Part shown: in pieces, positions 37,477-45,134 of the stretch
Layout of the letters: each line of letters opens with the position of its first letter
Position numbering within the stretch: the first letter of the stretch is position 1
Assembly: GCA_033584155.1 (NCBI GenBank)
Contig: CP138355.1
Coordinates: forward strand, 1,444,501-1,508,500
DNA from: Candidatus Electrothrix scaldis
GTDB taxonomy: Bacteria > Desulfobacterota > Desulfobulbia > Desulfobulbales > Desulfobulbaceae
Reading direction: 5' to 3'
DNA length: 64,000 bases
Notes under the pieces: model-generated
Seen by the model: only the letters and a program-made list of their open reading frames with translations
The model's database searches: none
Told to the model about the DNA's origin: nothing
Translations under genes and position numbers: made by a program

Positions 37477-38877
37477 TTACTCCTGAATTGTTGCCCTGAT
37501 CAATCTCAGCAACTCTTCAACCAAGTACAGGGGAAGGGACAGCAACCGGAATGTCCCGGATGTGTTGGGCAGAGAAAAGGTTGTCTCATGCAGACTCGGC
37601 AGATCGGCATTGAAACGGACTCCCAAGGGACGACCCTTTTCCTGAAGAAAGACCTGAAGCGATTTCAGCGTGCCGGTTTTACCCGCCTTGACCTCTACCG
37701 GAAAAATCTTGCCGCCCACGGACAGAGCATAATCGATCTCTGAGGATGCCTGCCGTTTCTCTCGCACCCAATAGAAAAGCTCCGGTTCTTCATAGGGCGG
37801 TCGCGCATAGAGCAGGTGCTGGCCGATAAACTGTTCACACAGGGAACCCGCATTAATCAGAGCAACATCGTCCGCATGGGCAATGTCGGCATAGCTCATC
37901 CCGCAGGCCGTGGTCAGCAGGCCGACATCCAGAAAGAGGGGTTTCTGCACCTTCTGATTGCATTCCGCCCGTAAGGGTATGCCGTTTGCGGCGGTATGAT
38001 AAACCGGTGCATAAACACGGGCCAAGGCCAGGAGATGCAGGGTCTTTTTCACTTCAGTGCTTTTCTCATTCCGATCCAGGTTAACGTATTTCAGCTTCTG
38101 TCCCACATGGAGAGGCAGGCTTTGAAAGACGTTCTGGAGCAGACGGCGGTTGATCCGCTGCCCGTACTTGCTGAAGTCATCCCGATAGGTAAGCAGAACG
38201 GACTGTTTGACAGCATTCGCTTCGAGCATTGAACCGGTCTCCTGATAGACCTGAACAGCTTCCGGCATTCCACCCACTGCGCAGTAAATCTTGAAGTTCT
38301 GGATCAGCTCGTCGTGAATAACCTTGGGTAATTTGTCGGTGATTTCGAATTGCTCAAGAAATGCAGACAGCTGTTCTTTGCCGATACCGATCAAAAATTC
38401 CTTAAAGGTCATCGGGCCGAGATGGAGATACTCTATCCTGCCGACAGGCATAGAAAAGGTATGTTCCTCCAGAACAAATTCCAGCAGGGAACCAGCGGCA
38501 ATAACGTGGAGTTCCGGCATCAGCTCGTAAAAATAGCGCAGGGATGCCAGGATCCGGGGAGCGGCCTGGATCTCGTCAAGGAAGAGCAGGGTCTTGCCGG
38601 GCTGAATTTTCCGGGAGGTTTTGAGTTCAAGTAAGGCTGTAATCTGCCTGGGGTCTTTCGAGGTGAAGCAATCTATGTAGTCCTCATTGAGTTCGAGGTT
38701 GATCTCCATGAGGTCCAATGATGCCTGCTCGGCAAAGAGGCGCACTAAACAGGATTTGCCGACCTGGCGTGCTCCTCTGATGACCAGCGGTTTTCTCGTT
38801 TTTTTATTCTGCCAAGTAACCAGATGTTGTAATGTGCTTCGTTGTAACATATTTTTAGATGGGTCGAGGGGATACAA
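37477..38877 (-). CDS. AAA_14/DUF4143-type ATPase
   Basis: 466-residue ATPase with RGARQVGKSCLVRLFAEQ (Walker A), LLFLDEIQAAPRILASLRYF (Walker B) and the sensor-like LHVIAAGSLLEFVLEEH, then YLHLGPMTFKEFLIGIG and the C-terminal DUF4143 nuclease-like fold with SEIDYALSVGGKIFPVEVKAGKTGT. These proteins are common, often mobile, in anaerobes; their function is unknown, though the C-terminal D-(D/E)VK-type motif suggests a nuclease. Residues for both activities are intact. It is a single gene in a repeat-flanked island. Confidence 0.88.
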   Translation of the reverse strand: MYPLDPSKNMLQRSTLQHLVTWQNKKTRKPLVIRGARQVGKSCLVRLFAEQASLDLMEINLELNEDYIDCFTSKDPRQITALLELKTSRKIQPGKTLLFLDEIQAAPRILASLRYFYELMPELHVIAAGSLLEFVLEEHTFSMPVGRIEYLHLGPMTFKEFLIGIGKEQLSAFLEQFEITDKLPKVIHDELIQNFKIYCAVGGMPEAVQVYQETGSMLEANAVKQSVLLTYRDDFSKYGQRINRRLLQNVFQSLPLHVGQKLKYVNLDRNEKSTEVKKTLHLLALARVYAPVYHTAANGIPLRAECNQKVQKPLFLDVGLLTTACGMSYADIAHADDVALINAGSLCEQFIGQHLLYARPPYEEPELFYWVREKRQASSEIDYALSVGGKIFPVEVKAGKTGTLKSLQVFLQEKGRPLGVRFNADLPSLHETTFSLPNTSGTFRLLSLPLYLVEELLRLIRATIQE

Positions 38878-38966
38878 CGTTTACTTACAGGTTACTTTAA
38901 GGTTGGCATAGATTTTTGTAAAGGTTAAAATGAAGGTAAAAATACTTTTTGTAAGGGATTAAAAAG

Positions 38967-38990
38967 TCAAAAAGGTCAGGCTCGATTGAT
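38967..38990 (-). repeat. Dispersed 25-bp repeat, copy 2 (degenerate)
   Basis: TCAAAAAGGTCAGGCTCGAT followed by TGAT matches copy 1 in the same orientation with a few changes. With copy 1 it brackets the DUF4143 ATPase gene. Confidence 0.6.
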
Positions 38991-39031
38991 TTTAGGTGAA
39001 TCCCTGAAAAAGGTGGTGTGTCCCTTGTTAG

Positions 39032-39202
39032 CTGAACTTAGAGTATATTCAGCAGCTTATTGATGAATTGGTTCTGGAAAAGGATAAAGAGAGCTTCAAG
39101 GCCATGCTGGCCGACAACGTGGAACGTCTGCATGAGGGGAATGTGGCTCGGTATCGGCTGAAGCTCTCTGAGTTTCAGGAGTGGAAAATCAATCGAGTCT
39201 GA
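39032..39202 (+). pseudogene. C-terminal gene remnant in repeat region
   Basis: An in-frame fragment without start codon reads LEYIQQLIDELVLEKDKES, then FKAMLADNVERLHEGNVARY and RLKLSEFQEWK and stops at 39202 inside a repeat copy. It looks like the conserved tail of a small protein, and a shorter piece of it (LKALLADNVE) recurs at 39438-39472. A stop codon lies a few codons upstream, so no full gene is present. The family is not recognised. Confidence 0.5.
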
Positions 39203-39226
39203 CCCTATTGATCTGACCCTATTGAT
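39188..39226 (+). repeat. Dispersed 25-bp repeat, copy 3, with a second half-copy
   Basis: ATCAATCGAGTCTGACC then CTATTGAT at 39188-39212, followed at once by a 14-base partial copy CTGACCCTATTGAT. Opposite orientation to copies 1 and 2. Confidence 0.75.
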
Positions 39227-39264
39227 CCCTGAGGATGGATTACCAAGTAAGTAGGTCACCTTTA

Positions 39265-39334
39265 ATAATCGACACTTCTTGTGGTGTAACATGCCGACAG
39301 GTCAGCTTGGGAGCCAAACAGGAGTGTCGATTAT
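39265..39334. repeat. 12-bp inverted repeat enclosing 46 bp
   Basis: ATAATCGACACT at 39265-39276 is the exact complement of AGTGTCGATTAT at 39323-39334. It could be the ends of a deleted insertion or a hairpin; there is no T-run for a terminator. Confidence 0.55.
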
Positions 39335-39413
39335 ATATGGTTGAGTACTTATATTTATTGTATATGGTTAAGGATATTAACTTTACTTCATTTTAATTGA
39401 TTAGTTTGAACAA

Positions 39414-39472
39414 ATCAATCGAGTCTGACCCTATTGATCTCAAGGCCCTGCTGGCCGACAACGTGGAGGAAT
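39414..39472 (+). repeat. Dispersed 25-bp repeat, copy 4, fused to a second copy of the gene-tail fragment
   Basis: The 25-base repeat at 39414-39438 is identical to copy 3 and runs directly into CAAGGCCCTGCTGGCCGACA and ACGTGGA, a near copy of 39096-39126 in the remnant above. The two parts are therefore duplicated in a changed order, showing rearrangement. Confidence 0.7.
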
Positions 39473-40152
39473 AATAGGGGACGTAGCCCGATAATCTGCT
39501 CTTTTTGAAGAGAGCACAAATGGGTAGCCCAGCGAAAGTGGAAAGGAGTGGTGATGTGAAAAATACCCTCTTCTCAAAAAAGCCTATAAATCGGCCATTG
39601 TGTCCATTAATTCTAAATTCTACAACGTGACGTGCGGAATGTCGGTTATTGGCACATTTTCGCCAACAAAAACGACCTCTCTAATTCCCCTCCAAAACCT
39701 CCACACACTCAACCGAGAGGTCCTGAGGATGACATTTACGATGATTACGACCTTGCTTATTGAAATGGCTGGATTCCGTAAGAAGAAACCAAAAGATGGG
39801 GGCCAATAACTTGAACTTTTTGAAAATGCGGCGTGATGTAGTTGAAATAGCAGTGGATTAAACAGAAAGCGCTACGGCGCTCCAGGGGGATTACGCCTGA
39901 AAACACTAAGAATCCTTATTGGCTGCTTCAGACTAATAGATTAATCCCAGAAAACAGGTCGGAACAGTTTCTTTGGAGATTTTAAAGCGAAAAAAAGCCA
40001 TTATTACGGCTACGGGTAACCTTATCAACTCAGAAACGTGCTGCTTTTTAACATCCTTTATGTAAAAAACTGTACTTTGCGTGTTAAATTTTGTACAAAT
40101 AGAAAAGTAGAGGTATAATAAAGTGAAGAGATAAAAAATAGGGTTCGAAGAA
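39473..40152 (+). other. Non-coding or decayed stretch
   Basis: About 680 bases with no gene I can support. A frame from about 39600 and another ending PRGPEDDIYDDYDLAY at 39763 look slightly protein-like, but neither has a ribosome site or a recognisable domain. Confidence 0.4.
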
Positions 40153-40278
40153 ATGAAACGTCGTGATGCTATCCATATATTAATGCTCAGTCCCTTTTAT
40201 TTCCGTATGACAGTAAAAGAGCGGCTCGAACTCATCAAAGATTACTGCCGAGATATTTCACTCTCCTCTCATGTGTAA
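40153..40278 (+). CDS. Possible small protein (41 aa)
   Basis: ATG at 40153 opens MKRRDAIHILMLSPFYFRM followed by TVKERLELIKDYCRDIS, ending at 40278. The composition, with an amphipathic helix and LSPFYFR, looks like a real small protein, but the ribosome site (GAAG) is weak and no family is recognised. The 460 bases that follow hold no gene I can support on either strand. Confidence 0.4.
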   Translation: MKRRDAIHILMLSPFYFRMTVKERLELIKDYCRDISLSSHV

Positions 40279-40737
40279 GGAAGGCGTAATTATTCTGTCC
40301 GTCTTTTATTAGATTCAACTTGAAAAGTCTTAACTTGCTAATTCTTAATGAAAATCGTGCAAATTTTGGATAAAAAGTGCATGCTTTTCATGATCCCCCT
40401 CTCATAAAACATGCACATGATTTGGCACACCAAAGGTAAGCAGCTTAGTCTTAAAGACCTTCTTCTCCATTCGGTGGAAAACTGAATTGTAAAACTATGT
40501 AGATATAATGTGATAACGATTGAGTTAGCTTCCCATTACTGGACGACGAGTCCTAAAATCTTACCTGTACGAGCCTCTGACTTTTTGAGGAGACTCTTAT
40601 TATAGGGTGCAGTAGAGACGATGAGTGGGAGAATGTCGCGTGGAAAAAATGCGAATGATAAGATACCCCGCTTTTGCGGACATCTTGGATGTAAATCCGT
40701 AATGGTCTTTGCGTAACTGCTCGGCTAAGCTTCTTCT

Positions 40738-40884
40738 TTACATATTTTTCTGATGTGATACTTCTACAATTCTTCCCTGTTGTCCTGTTGTTGTGTGTGC
40801 AGAGTTATTCATTGCCGAGTGAAGTAAAAAAGCCGCTAAAAAGATCACAACAGCAAACAAAATTTGGTCGATTTTTTTTGTCAT
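40738..40884 (-). CDS. Small single-pass membrane protein (48 aa)
   Basis: Reading leftwards, an excellent ribosome site GGAGGAGAGGAG lies just before the ATG at 40884, followed by MTKKIDQ, then the hydrophobic segment ILFAVVIFLAAFLLHSA (residues 8-24) and a polar tail to residue 48. Lysines before and a polar tail after suggest the N-terminus inside. It is too short for domain assignment. The strong ribosome site and clean membrane segment make it credible. Confidence 0.6.
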   Translation of the reverse strand: MTKKIDQILFAVVIFLAAFLLHSAMNNSAHTTTGQQGRIVEVSHQKNM

Positions 40885-41430
40885 TGCTCCTCTCCTCCTG
40901 TGTTCTATAGATTTTCTTGTTAATAATAGGATTTCCTATCTTAAGGTGTCGTTAGTGTCAAAACGTAAACAGCCCTTGCTCTGTTGCCCAAAAAAACGAG
41001 CATTGGATTGAATTTGTTCTTTTTATACGCAGGTCTCAAAAGAAAATACGATGTTTTGGGGTGGATGACCAGGGTATTTCACGTCAAAAAGAGGAACTAT
41101 TTCGTCACACGCAGAGGATACCTCGCTCTGTCCATAACTATATTTTTTTGTTCGGGATAATTTATAAAAAGCCAGGAAGAGCCAAAGCAAGATGAGCTTT
41201 AGCAGGGAGGAGCGCTCAAAGCCTGGAAAATCTCGTTTGACAAAAAGTCACTTTTCTAATAAAGATTAATATCTGTTTATCCGTGAAGGATACAGATGCT
41301 CCCCTCCGACGGACTCTTTGACCCTAAGCCTGCCATGTAGGAGTACACATTGCCTTCACACCACAGATCTGGACTTTGGCAGTTTTGTTTTTCTGAGACA
41401 TGTAAAAAATAACCGACGGAATAAATTGAT
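40885..41430. other. Intergenic region before the lipoprotein gene
   Basis: 546 bases between the divergent small membrane protein and the lipoprotein gene, presumably with promoters for both. I see no RNA gene, no clear hairpin and no credible reading frame; a minus-strand frame at 41277-41708 is the shadow of the lipoprotein gene. Confidence 0.4.
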
Positions 41431-42045
41431 ATGAAATACCTTGCTCTTCCCCTGGTTCTTATGCTTCTTTTCTTTGCAGGTTGCGACCTGCTGGATGATG
41501 ATGACGATGATTCAAGTGACGGTGGAACGGAAGTTGTTGCGACAAGCGATACCTCGTCTTCTTCATCATCTTCCTCTTCTACTGCATCAACAACGAGTAC
41601 CGCGACCACAAATTCATCGACAGTGGTACTGAACGCCTCTTCTGACTTTAGTTGTACCAGTAACTGGACCACCCGTGATGGTGCCTGGGGTTTGAAGGCA
41701 CGTACCAATAGAGGAAGTTGTCAGACCTCTTTTCCTGGAGAGTCAGGTAATTATCGGGTTGTTATTACCGTTCAAACTGAGTTTGACGGGAATTCTCCTT
41801 ATGTCCTTTATATTAATGGGAACACTGCTGCCTCGGGAACATACCCTCTGGCTCCTGGATGTGAAGGCGACTGCCATCCTGACAATTGGCGTAGTCAGTG
41901 TCCTGACCGTAAGAGAGATTTGAGTGCGGGTACCCATAGTATCTCAAAGGGTGAGACCATCAAATTCTACGGCGAAGAAGACTGGAATTGTGATGAGCAT
42001 GGAGCATATGCCAAATGGCATAAGATCACTTTTACCCGCATCTAA
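41431..42045 (+). CDS. Predicted lipoprotein with Asp and Ser/Thr linker
   Basis: 204 residues. The signal peptide MKYLALPLVLMLLFFAGC ends in a lipobox (FAGC), then an acidic run LLDDDDDDSSDGG, then a Ser/Thr linker of about 35 residues, then a globular domain of about 130 residues rich in aromatics with six or more cysteines (SCTSNW, RGSCQT, CEGDCHPDNW, SQCPD, WNCDEHG), likely disulfide bonded. The beta-rich pattern (YRVVITVQTEFDG, PYVLYINGN, IKFYGEEDW) is like carbohydrate-binding or lectin modules, but no family is certain. The acidic residues after the Cys could influence sorting. It sits 15 bases before the next gene. Confidence 0.75.
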   Translation: MKYLALPLVLMLLFFAGCDLLDDDDDDSSDGGTEVVATSDTSSSSSSSSSTASTTSTATTNSSTVVLNASSDFSCTSNWTTRDGAWGLKARTNRGSCQTSFPGESGNYRVVITVQTEFDGNSPYVLYINGNTAASGTYPLAPGCEGDCHPDNWRSQCPDRKRDLSAGTHSISKGETIKFYGEEDWNCDEHGAYAKWHKITFTRI

Positions 42046-42060
42046 GGCTTTCATCAGGTT

Positions 42061-42510
42061 ATGCGTTGGAAAACGGGCGGGCTGGTCTGGCTCGCCCTTG
42101 CTTTTCTTTTCTGTACAGGCGTGGTTGGTGCCACGTCCTTTCCTTTTGCCTCCATTGAAAGCGGACTCTACAAGAACAAGAGCTTTGCCGAGGCAGTCAC
42201 CGCTTTTACTCCTTACGAAAAAATTTATCTGCTGGTGGAACTCCAGCAGCTCCAGCCTGGGAGCTTTACCCTGACGACAGATTGGCTTACCCCCTGGGGG
42301 GAGTTGGAACATCAGAGCCACCATTCCTTTGAGGTGACCAAGGTTATTCCGTCCTGGAAGGCATATTCTTGGCTTAATCTCTGGAAGAATGGTCCGGTAA
42401 AACGCCTTTTGACGGGCGAGGATTTTAAAAAAGAATTCTATGGTACCTGGACAGTACGGCTCTATCTCAATGGGCAGCAGATCCATAAGCAAATTTTTGA
42501 AATGCAATAG
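42061..42510 (+). CDS. Secreted protein of unknown function
   Basis: 149 residues with a signal peptide (GLVWLALAFLFCTGVVGATS, cleavage likely near residue 24). The mature part is beta-rich with EKIYLLVELQQLQPGSFTLT and a C-terminal YGTWTVRLYLNGQQIHKQIF that resembles a small immunoglobulin-like fold. No family recognised. It lies between the lipoprotein and the SAM hydrolase genes, 6 bases before the latter, so the three are probably one transcript. Confidence 0.72.
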   Translation: MRWKTGGLVWLALAFLFCTGVVGATSFPFASIESGLYKNKSFAEAVTAFTPYEKIYLLVELQQLQPGSFTLTTDWLTPWGELEHQSHHSFEVTKVIPSWKAYSWLNLWKNGPVKRLLTGEDFKKEFYGTWTVRLYLNGQQIHKQIFEMQ

Positions 42511-42516
42511 GGAAAG

Positions 42517-43317
42517 ATGTCCACGAAAACAAGCGGTATCATAAGCCTGACCACGGATTTTGGCGTGACTGATCCCTATGTTGGGCAGATGAAGGGAGCT
42601 ATTCTTCAGAGGAATCCATCGGTGCAACTGGTAGATCTCAGCCATGAGATTTCCAGGCAGGATATCATCGGGGCAGCTATTATGCTGCACAGCAGCTATG
42701 CCTTTTTCCCAGCAGCAACGGTGCATCTGGTTGTTGTTGATCCCGGCGTGGGGAGTGAACGGAGGATTTTGGCTGCTGAAGGGGAGGGATATTATTTTAT
42801 TGTCCCGGATAATGGGATATTCTCTCTTCTCCTGCGGGATGGGCTTCTCAACCGGGTGTATCTCGTAGAGGAAAAAGCGCTTTTTGCCAAGAAAGTGAGT
42901 ACCACCTTTCACGGGCGGGATATCATGGGGCCTGTGGCAGCGGCCTTGGCAGGAGGGTTGGCCTTGGAAGAGGTGGGGACAGAGGTCCTGCCTGCCTCTT
43001 GTATTTGTTTGGACCTGCCTGTTGCGCGTATCTCAGAGACAAGCATTCATGGTGAGGTTATGCAGGTCGATCATTTCGGTAATATCCGTACGACAATTCG
43101 CCGTGCGGATATGCAGCATGTTACGGATCCGCATCAATGTCAGGTGCAACTTAAAGGGTACGAGATAGGAACTCTCAGTTCTACCTATGCTGAGGCCATG
43201 CCTGGAGAGCTGCTTGCCCTGTTTGATAGTGCTGGTTATCTTGAGATTGCGGTGAATAGAGGCAGTGCTGCTGAGCTGACGCAGTGTCGTATTAGTGACC
43301 TCGTACAGGTCAATTGA
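42517..43317 (+). CDS. SAM hydrolase (DUF62; chlorinase/fluorinase superfamily)
   Basis: 266-residue member of the DUF62 family, SAM hydroxide adenosyltransferases that split SAM to adenosine and methionine. Markers: ISLTTDFGVTDPYVGQMKG with the conserved Asp pair, VDLSHEISRQDIIGAA, HLVVVDPGVGSERRIL and FIVPDNGIFSLLL, FHGRDIMGPVAAALAGG, and VDHFGNIRTTI near the C-terminus. The motif set (DFG, VVDPGVG, PDNG, HGRD, DxFGN) fits hydrolases, not the bacterial fluorinases. The biological role is unclear. Confidence 0.9.
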   Translation: MSTKTSGIISLTTDFGVTDPYVGQMKGAILQRNPSVQLVDLSHEISRQDIIGAAIMLHSSYAFFPAATVHLVVVDPGVGSERRILAAEGEGYYFIVPDNGIFSLLLRDGLLNRVYLVEEKALFAKKVSTTFHGRDIMGPVAAALAGGLALEEVGTEVLPASCICLDLPVARISETSIHGEVMQVDHFGNIRTTIRRADMQHVTDPHQCQVQLKGYEIGTLSSTYAEAMPGELLALFDSAGYLEIAVNRGSAAELTQCRISDLVQVN

Positions 43318-43356
43318 TCATAGTGAAAATGCATTCTCTCTGAGAGGCGGGGAGGG

Positions 43357-45093
43357 TTATTGAGAGGATAAGGTAAGCCCTGCCTGGACAGCCTTTTGCA
43401 ACTGTTCCTGGTTGAAGGGCGCCTGGAGAAGGCAGATATCCCCACTTTCTTGCATCTTTTTTACTGGCGGGTCCTCTAGGCTTGTGCAGATGAGCAAGGC
43501 CTTCTGTGAAGGATGAAGGAAGCGAATTTGTTCGTAAAAGGACTGCACTTCCTCCGGCTTATTATCTTTGAGGTTCAGGGTAACGAGATCTACCGTATTC
43601 CGGTTAAGATAAGAAAGTGCTCCAGTGTCATCCGCAACGGATAAGGCCTGATAACCTTGTTCTGTCAGAAAATCACTCATCGTCTCTCGTTGTTTTTTGT
43701 CCTGTTCAATGATCAGAAGGCGTTGTCCTTGTCCTTGTCCTGGCCGTTCCTGCTTGCTGCCTTTATTTGTTGTACCAATGCAAATTTTCCTGAGAGGGAA
43801 GTAGAGATCAAAGCGGTTGCCCTGCTCATCTTTCAGGTCGACGAGGTCAACCCAGCCATCGTGTTCTTCGGTAATGTTGCGGAGCACTGCCAAGGCTATT
43901 CCGGTCCCCTTTTCTTTGAGATTTTTCTTACTGTAAAAAGGTTCAAAAATATGGGCTCTAGCAACAGCGGATAAGCTGGGGCCTGTGTCTGCTACAGAGA
44001 GGATGACATACTCTCCCGAGCTTTTCTCTGGAGAAGGGGGAGAGGATATATATCTGCGGTCGAGAGAAATGGTGATCGTCCCAACTCTTTCCCTGCTGCT
44101 GAGTATTGTATCATTGGCATTGTGCAGCAGATTATGCAGGCATTGGCGGATATGGGGAGGAGAGCAGGAAACAGGAAGAGAATCAGAGCTCAGGCGGGTA
44201 TGGAGGGTGATTCCTGGCTGTTTAGCAAAAATGAGCAGAGCTTCTTTCTCTTGAAGAATGTTGTCTGTCAGTTTATTGAGATCAATGATTTCTTTCACCG
44301 CAGAGCCAGCCTTGGCAGCGCTGAGCAGGTCAGTGACCAGGGCGACCGCCTGTTGAGCAGAATGGTTGAGAGCTGACAGGGAAGGTCGTAAGGAGCTGCC
44401 CTCAGGGAGGTTGCGCGAAATTTGTTCTGGGTAATGGAGGATAGCGGTTAGTATATTATTGAGGTCATGAGCCACCCCGCCAGCCATCATACCTATACTT
44501 TCAAATCGACGGGATTTTTGCAGGCGTTCGGTGAGTTTCTGGTGTTTCCTTGCCTGTTCTTGTTCTTCCTGCTGTCTTGCGCTCAGATCCTGGAAAACAA
44601 AAAGGGTGCCTAGGGGCTCACCCAGCTGGTCCTGGATATCCTTTCTCTGGACCTTGGCCGGATACTCGCTGTTATCTTTTCTTTTTGCCCGAACGACCTG
44701 TCGTTCTTCGGTTATTGCAGGGGGTTCAGGGAGGATGAGAGTGGAGGGCTGTCCAAAAAGTTGTTCCTTTGTATACCCAGAGGTATCCCGTGCAATGCTG
44801 TTACTATATTGGATGCGACCAGACGGGTCTGTTATTAGAACGCCCTCGTGCAGGGCATCAACAGTCTGTTGAAAGAGGGTTGTTGCCTTCTTCGCATCAA
44901 TCAGGTCCGCTGTCTTTTGTTGGAGATTCTTGTTCAGTTCCGTATTGAGTACCTGGAGCTGATCGAGATCTTTTTTTCTGCTGCGATTGTTGAACAGCAA
45001 GAAGAAAAGGAGAAGAAGGGTACCGCCCCATCCCCATACGAGGTAAGAGGGCAGGGCGGTATGGATTGTGGCGTATGCATGTTCAAAATTCAT
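43357..45093 (-). CDS. Hybrid sensor histidine kinase with degenerate receiver
   Basis: 578 residues: one membrane segment near residues 20-36 (YLVWGWGGTLLLLFFLLF), a coiled coil, a PAS domain (about 75-185, LHEGVLITDPSGRIQYSN), HisKA with GGVAHDLNNILTAIL (phospho-accepting His intact), a HATPase domain with LHNLLHNANDTI (N box) and KGTGIALAVL, then a C-terminal receiver. The receiver's phospho-Asp position reads DLVTLNLKD (Asn for Asp) and the switch Lys before Pro-Phe is Ala (LLQAPF), so it cannot be phosphorylated normally. The usual G1 box DxGxG is also changed (DTGPS). No partner response regulator is adjacent. Confidence 0.85.
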   Translation of the reverse strand: MNFEHAYATIHTALPSYLVWGWGGTLLLLFFLLFNNRSRKKDLDQLQVLNTELNKNLQQKTADLIDAKKATTLFQQTVDALHEGVLITDPSGRIQYSNSIARDTSGYTKEQLFGQPSTLILPEPPAITEERQVVRAKRKDNSEYPAKVQRKDIQDQLGEPLGTLFVFQDLSARQQEEQEQARKHQKLTERLQKSRRFESIGMMAGGVAHDLNNILTAILHYPEQISRNLPEGSSLRPSLSALNHSAQQAVALVTDLLSAAKAGSAVKEIIDLNKLTDNILQEKEALLIFAKQPGITLHTRLSSDSLPVSCSPPHIRQCLHNLLHNANDTILSSRERVGTITISLDRRYISSPPSPEKSSGEYVILSVADTGPSLSAVARAHIFEPFYSKKNLKEKGTGIALAVLRNITEEHDGWVDLVDLKDEQGNRFDLYFPLRKICIGTTNKGSKQERPGQGQGQRLLIIEQDKKQRETMSDFLTEQGYQALSVADDTGALSYLNRNTVDLVTLNLKDNKPEEVQSFYEQIRFLHPSQKALLICTSLEDPPVKKMQESGDICLLQAPFNQEQLQKAVQAGLTLSSQ

Positions 45094-45134
45094 TTCTCAA
45101 CCTACTGGAAAGAAAAAAGAACAAGGCGGGGTTT

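Noticed and set aside
39600-39809. 69-residue frame in the decayed region
   Set aside because: No ribosome site, no domain; another frame in the same DNA looks equally protein-like.
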